NCBI GenBank assembly: GCA_016081115.2
Contig: CM071935.1
Span: 51,384,680-51,448,679 of the forward strand
Direction: 5' to 3'
Length of the DNA: 64,000 nucleotides
Origin: Rehmannia glutinosa
Lineage: Eukaryota > Streptophyta > Magnoliopsida > Lamiales > Orobanchaceae
A program made the position numbers and the translations under genes. Below, piece after piece: positions 45,316 to 55,331 of the stretch; the stretch's first letter is position 1, and every line of letters begins with the position of its first letter. The notes beneath the pieces were generated by a model. The model had not been told where the DNA came from. It searched no databases and was given only the letters and a program-made list of their open reading frames with translations.

Positions 45316-46470
45316 AAAATATAACTCGAGAACCAATGGTCCTGAAACCAACATCACCAGGTTCGTCTTGACATCATTCCTCCAAAAGAGCTAGAAGAAG
45401 GACATGGAGTAGGAACAATATCAACATGATCCCCAGAATGAGAACCGGCCCACCAGTCACCCTCCGGTCCGCGAGGGTGCGGCCCTCGCTCACCATTACT
45501 CTGGGGCAGGACGCTCGAGCTCCCACCAGCAGCAGACTTTCCCCTGGCCTTCTCCTTTTCCTTCTATTTTAAGGCCATCAATTATGCAATGCTATAACTC
45601 TCGTTACCTGAAAAGCAAGCAATAAGGAATATCAGATAACAAAAGCAGTCAAATATACAAGTAAAGCGAGAAGCAATACAAAGAAGTAAATCAAGGTGGA
45701 GTACCCAAGGAATCCCTAACATTCTGAAGGCTCTTGAACAACCCCTTTGATCTATAAACTTCCTCCATCTTCTTTCGGGAAGCGGGAGTGCCTCGGGCCG
45801 ACATGGCTTACAAGACCCATTTGTGAGGGAGCTCCCAACCATTGTCCGTCACATAGAAGAAGTACCCCTTCCACAACCCATCGGGGGAGGGAAACACCAA
45901 AAGGAACTTGCACTGGGGGCGAGGAAAGAACTGGAAGAAGGTGTCGATAAAAGACTTCCTGGCGTAAAATAAAGAGTGGAACCCGTCCACAGTCGGTGAC
46001 ATATCCAACCGCCGCTTAGCATACTCGTATCTTAATATGCATGTGTAAGCTTGAGGGACCATCTGTCCAACACATGCTCCCACATATCTAAGGATCACAA
46101 AAAGAAAATTATCCGGTGGAAGAACAAAGCCAATGGAGAAACTATAAAGATACACCGTGATGAAATCCTTGGGAGGATGAGTAAGTCTATTGCCCAAGCC
46201 CGGGACCAACATCACAAGAAGGAAGCTCTAGCCGCTCTCGCAACCTACGAAGACAAAAAGATGAAACTCTGACCAACTCTCCTGGGATAATTGTCCGACA
46301 CCCATGAGGAGGCCTATGCTGATATTTGGGTCGACGGACCTCTTCTGGATTGTCCCCCTCAGGCTTCTCCTTGGGAGCCTCATCACTTGAAATCGAATCT
46401 GAATCAGGCTCTAGTTCCCCTCACCATCATAACACAACTACGGAACGAAAGGGGGAATGTCAAAATCCAT
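45316..46470 (-). pseudogene. Gypsy-type coding fragment (PF04195-like), cut by element 2
   Basis: The ATG at 46470 opens a decayed frame. The best part is 46215-45808: GNRLTHPPKDFITVYLYSFS, IGFVLPPDNFLFVILRYVGA, TVDGFHSLFYARKSFIDTFF and FLLVFPSPDGLWKGYFFYVT, which has the feel of the 'putative gypsy type transposon' family. It continues as SARGTPASRKKMEEVYR, then a possible intron (donor near 45706, acceptor TTTTCAG near 45608) and a Gly/Ser/Pro-rich part near 45500. The copia LTR ends at 45315 and removes the rest. Its parent element is unidentified. Confidence 0.6.
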
Positions 46471-47049
46471 GGCTAGAGATGAAAATGGTATAACAAAATC
46501 GGAGACTGAATGAACAGTGACATCCCAGTCCCCGAGTGGAACTAAAGAAGGACCGAAATCCAAAATTCATCCTGAAATATGCAAAAATTCCAGAGAAGAC
46601 AGAGAAATGCAGAAAAAAATGGGGGGCTTGGGCGAAGCCGCACCTCTAACAAAGGGCGGGCTTGGCCGCCCGGAAGGCGCCAATGGGGTGCCCTTGTCCA
46701 CTCCGGGAAGGTGCCCCGGGGCGTCCTTCTCCATCTCTCGGGCTCTTATTTATCTCCTCACTTGATACACTCCACTCATCACTCCAACTCTCCATGAGCA
46801 CTCTCCTCAACTTTCAAGAAATTTTTCTAAGTGTTTTACCAAGCAAAGAAGTTCAAAGTAAAGAGTAGAGAGAGAAATATTACCTTCGGAAGACATGGTC
46901 AAAAGCTCTCCTCCAAAGTGTCTTTATGCAAAAGTGGTCAAAGATTCTCCAAAGACAAGACAAGATGTAGAACAAGACAAGCCATATACAATACCGATTT
47001 AGCTCTCGCACTACTTTATACATTCCGCAACACCGGAGCTGAGAGCTTA
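46471..47049. other. Non-coding stretch with GC-rich inverted motifs
   Basis: 46620-46745 is unusually GC-rich for the window and has inverted pairs such as GGGCGGGCTTGGCCGCCC and GGTGCCCCGGGGCG. It may be the leader or promoter of the minus-strand fragment at 45316-46470. No gene is seen. Confidence 0.45.
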
Positions 47050-47390
47050 TGTTGGGGGCAAAAACAACATTTAATAACAAAATATATAATTCGGTTTACA
47101 TATTAATTTAATATTAATTGCCCAATGGGCTATTAATGGAATAACTCATCCCAAAGGAGTCGTGGACTGACCCATAGGTCGATTGCTCCTACGCGGCCCA
47201 CAAGGCCCACTACTTAGGTATAAAAGGTCTCTTCTCTTCATTTGTAAGTAATGTGACTCATAGTTACTCCTATGCATTTAATTCAGTATTCGTTTACTGT
47301 ATTATTCTTTCTCGATCACTATGCTGACTTGAGCGTCGGAGGGGCCTCCCTGGGACAACCCCGAGGCCCACTAACGTTTGCGTGTGTACA
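47050..47390 (+). repeat. LTR-like block, probable solo or truncated gypsy LTR
   Basis: It starts TGTTGGGGGCAAAAAC, has TATAAAAGG at 47221-47229 and the downstream CTGACTTGAGCGTCGGAGGG...ACTAACGTTTG motif that ends many plant gypsy LTRs, then TGTGTACA. No convincing 5-bp duplication was found, so the 3' limit is uncertain. Confidence 0.55.
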
Positions 47391-47939
47391 CATAAGTCCC
47401 CGTCTGAAGAACTTCCAGCTCCCAAAGAAAAAGACTTGAAGACTTCCTCCTTGAGAAGAAGAACTTTATCAGAAACCTTAGCGTTGGAGTGATCTGCCTT
47501 AAAGAGCAACATCAATATAAATATATATACATACGTTCATATTTGAAAAAACTATTGAATGATATTATCAAAAGAAAACTATTAAGTTGATTTAGTGGAT
47601 CTAATCCGAGACCAAAACTCATGTCAAACGGTTTAATGGGTAAAAATTTGTTAGACGGATCTTAACCCAAATCCGCTGGCATTTTTGTAATATTACCGGT
47701 GGAATTTTTGTAATGTCTGGGGCCAGTGGCATTTTTGTAATATAGGTAGTGTCAGTATCACTGGGCCGAGATACTATTAAGTCATGAGATACTATCACTA
47801 GGCCGTGAAAAGCTTCAGTTTTTTGCTGGAAAAATATTAGCAGTCCCTCTGAAATTTATTAATAGTTCCTTGAAGAGTATTTTAGCAGTCCTTAAAAATA
47901 ATAGGTTTTTCCTTCAAAAGTATTAGCAGTCCTCAGAGC
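47391..47939. other. Intergenic sequence with short repeated motif
   Basis: GGCATTTTTGTAATAT-like words recur at about 47678, 47702 and 47727. I see no gene or transposon end. Confidence 0.4.
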
Positions 47940-48112
47940 ACGGATGGCGGTTCAACTCATTTGCAGTTGCCTTGTCTCTTATGATTATAATGTGATGACC
48001 GATAAGACAATGGTCGCTCAGAGGTCTTGGGTCGTCAACGAGGACTCATATGCTTCTTTTCCTCCGACTGAGAAAACTTTACTTTTAGTCTCATAAGACT
48101 GAGCACCTGATG

Positions 48113-48256
48113 ATTTTAGTCTCATGGCTTGAAATAGTCCCATAAGATTGTTCTTGTTACACAAATGGTTTCACCGTTAGTAAATTGACAGTCAAACTTG
48201 CGGTTTTAGTCTTATGGCTTGAAAATAGTCCCATAAGATTGTTCTTGTTACAAAAA
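48113..48256 (+). repeat. Pair of about 53-bp direct repeats
   Basis: A segment TTTTAGTCTCATGGCTTGAAATAGTCCC... at 48113-48166 is repeated with few changes at 48202-48256. Related AGTCTCATAAGACTGAG words lie just before it. Confidence 0.75.
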
Positions 48257-48299
48257 TAAATATAACTAATATCTATTTAAAAGAATATATATTACAAAT

Positions 48300-49290
48300 T
48301 TATTATTTTTTATTTATTCTAATTAAAAAATTAACAAGTAAATTAAATGATTAAATTTATAATTCAAGTTATAAAAAATAAATTTTCTGGAAAATAGTTT
48401 TTAAAAGTAGATGTAATTTTATTTTTTTTGTGAATGTGTAATACCAAAAAAAAAGATCGAATACATGCATCATTTATATTAATTAAAAAATTAACAAAGT
48501 AAATTAAATGATAAAATTTATAACTCAAGTTATAAAAATAAATTTTCTAGACAATAAATTTTAAAAGTTGATGTTAATTAACTTTTTTTTGTGTGAATGT
48601 GTCATACAGAGTAAAATGATCAAATTCATGCAACATTTATTTTATTGAAAAATTTAACAAAGTAAACTAAATGATAAAATTTATAATTCAAGTTACATAA
48701 ATAATTTTTCTCGAAAATAGTTTTCAAAAGTAGATGTTAATTAAGTTTTTTTTGTGTGTGAGTGTATATACATAAAATAAAAGATCAAATACATGCACCA
48801 TTTATTTTTATTAAAGAATTAACAAAGTAAATTAAATGATAAAATTTATAACTCAAGTTATAAAAAAATAAATTTTCTAGAAAATAATTTTTATAAGTAG
48901 ATGTTAATTAATTTTCTTTTTGTGTGTGAATGTGTAATACAAAAAAAAAAAAAAAGAAAGATCAAATACATGCAACATTTATTTTAATTAAGAAATTAAC
49001 AAAGTAAACAAAATGATGAAATTTATAATTCAAGTTATAAAAAATTATTTTTCTTAAAAATAATTTTTAAAAGTCGATGTTAATTAATTTTTTTTGTGTA
49101 AATGTGTAATACAAAAAAAAGATCAAATACATGAACCATTTATTTAAATAAAAATAATAATAAAGTAAACTAAATGATAAAATTTATAATTCAAGTTACA
49201 GAAAATATTTTTTCTGGAAAATAATTTTAAAAGTAGATATTATTTAATTTTTTTGTGCGTGAATGTGTGATACGAAAAAAAACATTAAAT
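48300..49290 (+). repeat. Tandem array, about 165-bp AT-rich unit, about six copies
   Basis: Each unit runs from ATTAACAAAGTAAATTAAATG through AATTCAAGTTATAAAAA, TTTTAAAAGTAGATGTTAAT and TGTGTGAATGTGTAATAC to AAGATCAAATACATGCA. The GATC(A/G)AAT landmark falls at 48455, 48618, 48783, 48960 and 49121, spacing 161-177 bp. Length differences come mostly from poly-A/T runs. The size is in the range of nucleosomal satellites but the array is short. Confidence 0.88.
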
Positions 49291-49293
49291 ATA

Positions 49294-49296
<3 letters not shown>

Positions 49297-49324
<28 letters not shown>
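49297..49324. repeat. (AT)n microsatellite
   Basis: About 14 AT units directly follow the last tandem copy. Confidence 0.85.
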
Positions 49325-49328
<4 letters not shown>

Positions 49329-50592
49329 TTGGGGTGGTAGAGTGCAAAATTATACAAAGTTTAGGTGACAAAGTGCAACAACTTTAGCATGTGACATGCA
49401 TGTGACGGAATCTTGGCGGAATATTTAGTAGGCTACTGGGGGCAAAGTGTAAATCATGTGTAGTTTGGATGGTAAAGTGTCACAAAAAAAATTTTATTAT
49501 GCAAAGTGTAAAAACGGCCACAGTTCAGAGTGTGACATATATTAAAATATTTTTAATAGTATTTTTCTACAATTTTTAAAAATAATTCCTATACTTAAAA
49601 TTTATGAAATTATTTAATATTGTAAATTTTTTTATTTTATTTATAGTTGAACCACATATATTCTTCAATACGCAAATGTGATTTTTGTAATTATTTTTTA
49701 GTTTTCAAGTGTGACATTTACAATATTAATTTTAAATAAATAACTAAAAATATAAATTTTAAAAATATTTTTATCATCAATAATTTTAAATTTGACCAAT
49801 AAAAGAATAATGAGACCATTTTTTGGTTAAAAATATAACTTTGGTGTCCTATGGGACTATTTTTGTCATTAATAACTTTCTCCGTTAATTTTTAAACGGA
49901 CATCACCCCACAATTTAAGCTTTCGTGTTCTATGGGACTATTTTTGATTAAAAATGTAATTTCGAGACTAAAAATAAGAACAATTGAACTAAAAATGAGA
50001 ACAATAGAATTAAAAACGTCAGATGCTCACTCCAAGAATAACAACATCAGGACAATATTATAGTTAATATATATCTAATGAATGGTCATATGTCTCGCTT
50101 AGAAAAGGCGCATCCGAAATAGAAAGAAATTAGAGTTTCATTAAATCAGCATATGGTGCCAATAATTAAAACAAACTCCTCTCAATCTTTAACTATGAGA
50201 GTTATGACTATGGTTTCTTATCAAAACTGGGCATGTAATTTGCCAACTTAGCATAAAAGAATTACAGAAAATCAGACAGCTCAAAGCACTGACAAGTTGT
50301 CATATTTCCTGTTTTCTTTGACTTTTATTCTGTATTCAGATTTCTTTTCTTCTAATAAATTGGTGGGGGGTTTTCCCCACCGCATTCATCTAAAAAAAGT
50401 CGAAATTCAAAAATTAATTATTTTTTTACTGTTATAAAATATTTCTATTTTTCTTAATTTTCTTTTCAGCAAATTAGGTGTTGCATTATTTATTAGTTCT
50501 TGTGCTTGCGGTGGTCCTATGAATATATTTTTATCACGACCGACCTAGCAAACTTGGCCCTCCGAAAATAAATTGAAAAGTCACTTGAAGTA
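49325..50592. other. AT-rich intergenic sequence
   Basis: 49330-49530 has several GGCAAAGTGTAAA/GGTAAAGTGTCAC words. 49840-49960 has a repeated CTATGGGACTATTTTTG motif. A short hairpin GGTGGGGGGTTTTCCCCACC lies near 50362-50381. No gene or full transposon is recognised. Confidence 0.5.
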
Positions 50593-51423
50593 GACATGAT
50601 TAGGGGTGGGTATTCGGGATCGGGTTTTCGGGTACTCGACCGACCCAATCGGAAATTACCCGATCGGGTCGGGTATTTTAAAAAAATATTCAGTGATCGG
50701 GTACCCCGATACCCGACTTTAAAAAGTCGGATCGGGGATCGGGTTTCTTAAGTGGAACCCGTATACCCGATCGGGTACCCGCCCATTTTAAAAAAAATTC
50801 AAAAAAACGATATTACTTATGTTGACTACCCATTTGACTGACCCATGAATTGAAAAAAAGAAAAACCCAAAACCTGCAAACAAATTACACATAAACCAGT
50901 AAACCACAGTACCTTTACTCTTTAGTGTTTAGGGTTTGGACTTTGGACGGAGAGGAGAAAATAGAGATGGAGAGGGGACGACGGCACACCCTTCCTCCAG
51001 CGGTTCCCGGCGCGGCAGGGAGCGGCTCGTCTCCGTAGGGCGGCAGCAGTAATCGACTTGTGCTCGGCCGTGTATGATCGTATGTATTTCCCTTTTTTTT
51101 TTTTAATAGGTTGGGTAGTTTGATAATTTCTGTTTGATAATATGATTTTTGATAATTGTTTGATAATTATTGTTTGATAATCATTGTTTGATAATTTTTG
51201 TGCTCTGGCTGTGTATGTCCCCTTCGATTATTGTTTGATAATTATTGTTGGATAATATAATTTTTTTGTGCTCTGGCTCATTAAAAATCCTCTCAAATTC
51301 GAATGGGCTCATTAAAAATATTATTGTTTGATAGTTTGATAATTTAAAATTCTAATAGGTTGGGTCATTTTTTTTTTGTTATTCTGTCTGGTTCTGAATT
51401 TTTTTTTATTTTATTTTTTCAGT

Positions 51424-52958
51424 ATGTCGGTTTCACAATCGGAAAATCAAGATGTTGCCGTTGGGAGTGGAAATTTACCAAGAGAAGAGATTGGTAATAT
51501 TTCTAGTCAAAATATTTTTGCTCATTCTAATGAAATGGAGGATTTTGATTTTTATCAAGGTGTAGGGAATGAATATGATCGAGAAAATAGGGAAGACACA
51601 CCTCAATCTAAAAAAAGAGTTAGGAAAGAAGTTGCATCTAGGTCTCAATATTCGGAATATTTTGATAAATACTTTTGTGATGTTGAGAAGGTACAAAAGG
51701 CTAGATGCAAATATTGTGCTAGGGAGATTAAAGCTGATCCAAAAATACATAGGACTACATCTTTAAAAAACCATTTTGAATCTTGGATGTACCTACTAGG
51801 TGGACTTCCACCTACTTGATGTTAGAGTCTGCAACATGCCTTAAAAGAGCATTTGATACTTATATGGATGTGGATCTTGCCTATGTAAATGATCTTTCAA
51901 AGCCACCATATGACGGGGTCCCAATGGATTATGATTGGGAAAGGGCTAGCTATTATTGAAATTTTTAGGTCATTTCTACAAGCTCACTCTATGCATTTTT
52001 GGTTCACTATATGTCACAACTAACCGTGTCTTTCATGAAATAAGCTCAGTGGAAATACTTCTTAGACAATGGTTGGAGAGTGATGACTTTGAATTGAGTG
52101 GGGTGTCTAAAAAGATGAAAGAAAAATTTGACAAATATTGGGGATCAATTGAAAAAATGAACATGATTTTGTATTATGCGGTGATCCTTGATCCACGTTT
52201 TAAATTGTTGTTCCTTAAGGTTTCATTTGATGAATTGTACAAAGATATTGGAAAATGTAAGATGATGAAAGACAAGGTAAGGAATGACTTTCAAGGATTG
52301 TTTGAAGAATACAAGTTGAGATATGATAATTTGAGACATGCAACCCCTTCATCAAGTTTAATATCTTCTACAAGTGGTTTTGTGAAAGATGTGAGTACCT
52401 CTCAATTTTCAAGTAGCACTTGTTTGATTGATCAATTCAATAGTCGATATAAGAGTGGAGGAAGAAGTGAATATGTGAAATCGGAGTTGGAGAAATATTT
52501 GAGTGAGGATCTTGAGGAGGATAATGGAGAGTTTAACATACTTAAATGGTGGAAAGAGAATTCTCACAGGTTTCCTATTTTCTCCAAGATAGCTCGGGAT
52601 ATATTAGGTGTTCCTGTCTCCACAGTTGCTTCAGAGGCCGCATTTAGCACTGGTGGGCGTGTTCTTGATGCATTCAGGAGTTCTTTGTCTCCTAGAATAG
52701 TTGAAGCTCTTCTTTGTGCTCAAGATTGGCTTTGTTTGAATGCCAATCCATTAACTGTGGAGGAGGACTTGAGTGAAGTGGAATTGATTGATCAAGGTAC
52801 GTGTCATTTATAAATTGAATTTTTATTGTTGTTTTTTTAATTCAACTTATTGTGTCTATATTGTTAACTTTCTAAATCATAACTTATGTCTTGATTCTTT
52901 ATTTTTCTTTGTAGAATTATCGAATATGGGGATAGATTCAAGCATTGTCGATTTTTGA
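51424..52958 (+). pseudogene. hAT transposase, internal deletion and frameshift
   Basis: The ATG at 51424 follows a pyrimidine-rich TTTTTTCAG, so a 5' UTR intron is likely. Residues 1-115 carry a BED zinc finger (RCKYCAREIKADPKIHRTTS, then LKNHF, the C-x2-C and H pair). At about 51785 the frame breaks: the next recognisable motif is the distant PTRWTSTYLMLES in another frame, so most of the RNase H-like catalytic part is deleted. A further shift lies near 51950. From 51956 a 285-codon run holds MILYYAVILDPRFKLLFL and the C-terminal dimerisation domain (ILKWWKENSHRFPIFSKIAR, STVASEAAFSTGGRVLD). A small last exon follows intron 52797-52914 and stops at 52958. Family proteins are about 650-700 residues. 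Confidence 0.9.
52797..52914 (+). other. Intron near the 3' end of the hAT transposase
   Basis: Donor CAAG|GTACGT and acceptor TTTCTTTGTAG|AA. Splicing continues the frame to a stop at 52958; without it the protein ends at 52813. Confidence 0.75.
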
Positions 52959-53678
52959 TTGAGCCACACGTCTTAATTTAAAAAGGTTTTCATTTGTTTA
53001 TCTTCTACATCTTAGTTCCATGCTTATTAGTTACTAATTAGTAATTACCATATTGTTCCATTTTAGATTAAGGTATTACTAATTGAAATTGTTATTCTTC
53101 TTTTATATATATGATAGGAACAACCGAACAAGACGTTGATGCCTGATGTTGGTGGAGTTGGATGGTGGCAATTGGAAAATATTCAAGTGTTGTAATTTTT
53201 ATGTTGAATTGTTGTGTACATTGGATAATGTGGTGATTTTGTACCTTGGATTATGTTATTTATGTGGTACCTTAGACAAATTGTGTATCTTGGAGACTTG
53301 GATTATGGCATTATGTGGTGATTTTTGATCTAGTTGCCTATAATTGGAGTGTGTTTCTAGTAGAATTTTAAAGTGTGCAATTTTTTGGCAACTTGTGCAA
53401 TTTTTTGCACAATTTTTTCAAGTACAGTAAGCTGAAAAAACCCACAGGCACAACCCACAGGATTAAAAAAAATTATAAAATACATGTACCTGAAACCCGA
53501 CTGGGCGGATACCCAATTTTTTCGGGTACCCGCCCTTCTCGGTTCGGTTTCGGGTATCAAAAAATGCCACCCGACGGCGTCGGGTACCCGACCCAAAAAC
53601 CCGAAAACCCAAAAACCCGACCCATGCCCACCCCTAGACATGACTATTAAATCTATTTATGGTGTTTTGCAAGTCTGG

Positions 53679-53815
53679 CACTACTACGAAAATTTTTCCA
53701 GTTTACCGATACAAATGATTTTAGAACTAAAATCTTATAGTTACCTACCCAATAATGAGAAAATCCAAAATATTATTTCCCTCAAAACTATACTGATATA
53801 TTATCGACAAACCAT
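53679..53815 (+). mobile_element. Second CACTA terminus, truncated by copia LTR
   Basis: CACTACTACGAAAATTTTTC starts at 53679 and is followed by CAGTTTACC and AAATGATTTTAG, closely like the terminus at 18245 read inward. It is cut at 53816 by a copia LTR, so the rest of the element is not seen. Confidence 0.6.
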
Positions 53816-55331
53816 TGTAGGTCCCAAGGGGTGTGATAAGGTTTAGATGGGGGGGAGGTTGAATAAACCTTACCAACTTTTCGATTTAGTCCTTTTAAAT
53901 TAGTTTAGAGTTAATTTCACAGTTATGTCATTGATGGACAACTAAGTTAGTTAACCAGTAGAGTTAGCCACTCAACAGACTCGACTGAGTTGTTGATAGA
54001 ATAACTCAGCTGTTTAGTCTAATACTTAACTCGGTTGTGATGAGATTTTCAGCGGAAGACTTAACATCCTTGAATTTGGTTTAAATATGTTTTAACACTT
54101 GGTTTTAGCGCTTTGTTAAATATCAATTGGATAGCGATTATCGAGATATTAAATGATATGCGATAAGTAAATCTTTGAAATGTAAATGACACAATAAATT
54201 TTATAGAGGTTCGAAGATGGGGTAATTCTTCTAATCTTCTCTTCTCCAACTCCTGGAGGAATCCACTAAGTATTGATCAGAGTACAAAGTGGTTATCAAT
54301 CCAGATGCAAGTCTTGATCACACAACTGACTTGATCATTTGGGACTCAGTCTGGAGATGCCTTGGTCACACAACTGGCTCCTCGTCCGACTCAGCTTCTT
54401 CACAGGGCAGCTGCCTTGCTACTTCAGCTTACTTGCTCAAGCTTCTTGGATTTTATCACGAAGCCCTCCAATACCTTGGGACTGGTTCGACCTTGAACCT
54501 TTCTACAATTCTCCTTGGAATGTAGACCCCTTTCGATTCTTCAAAAGTTTCCTCTTCAACAGTTTGAAGTTGTTTTTCCTTCACAGCTTAGTGTTGGATT
54601 GATTTCCTTCGAAATTTAGGCTTGAGGATTTGCTTGAATAACTTGAGAATATTTTTGCAGGTTACAACTTGAATAATAACTTGAATGTTCGTGGTTCAGG
54701 TAACTCTCTCTCTAAGTGATTCCTCAGCCTTTTATAGTGAACTTTCAAAAATCTGCCCGTTGAAGAGATATGCTGATTTTAAAAGTCACTTGTATTCGTT
54801 GGCTTGTCTTGTTGCAGTCCTTGATCTTGACATTTTCTCGTATTTAAATGAACTTTCAGCTTTTCAGAGTGTGACACAAGGTGCAGTGCTTCCCATTGGT
54901 TTATTCCTTTTGCACGCTTCTGGGACTGAGCACTTTAAGACATGACAGCATGGAAGTATTACTTGTTTAGGTAATATTCTTGACTTCTGTGCAACGGATT
55001 ATTTTCGATTGTCTTGACTTGATCGGTTCCTTAACTTCCCCAGGTGACTTCGAGTCAGCTCCCAATCATTGGATGACTCATCTGTCACTCCAACTTGAGA
55101 CTTGGCTATCTTGAGTTGACTTGACTGACACTTCACACAACTGTATTATAGCTGCTACTCCTTCAATCGAGTTCTTGTCTTCTTTTCCTTGCTATAGTCA
55201 GCTGCTTCACAGCGGAGTCTTCATCCCAGTCTTCAGTTGACTTCTTGTATGTCCAAGCGTAACTAACTTGACTCAGCTAGTACAACCCAATCTATTACAA
55301 TACAAATTACAAAGAAAATGGGGTGCCAACT
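53816..55331 (-). repeat. Copia LTR (same family as element 1), interrupted
   Basis: It starts TGTAGGTCCCAAGG on the plus strand and runs colinear with the element 1 LTR until GGGGTGCCAACT, about 60 bp short of the normal end, where element 3 begins. It has a TATAAAAGG box at 54736-54728 (minus). The missing end should lie beyond element 3, outside the window. This copy keeps CAG/CTG at sites where the others show CG. Confidence 0.9.

Larger units (their letters stand above)
50601..53636 (+). mobile_element. hAT transposon, 3036 bp, complete ends, internally deleted
   Basis: The ends are TAGGGGTGGGTATTCGGG and, inverted, TAGGGGTGGGCATGGGTCGG. The flanks are GACATGAT (50593-50600) and GACATGAC (53637-53644), an 8-bp duplication with one mismatch. 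Subterminal regions at both ends are dense in CGGGTA/TACCCG words, the likely transposase-binding sites. It encodes a BED-finger and hAT-dimerisation transposase with a gap between them. Confidence 0.93.

Noticed and set aside
48300..49290. Regularly spaced repeats resembling a CRISPR array
   Set aside because: The repeated unit is about 165 bp with no separate repeat-spacer structure, and the setting is a plant nuclear genome; it is a tandem array.
17850..53815. A single giant CACTA element bounded by 18245 and 53679
   Set aside because: The termini point away from each other, so they cannot be the two ends of one element spanning the interval.
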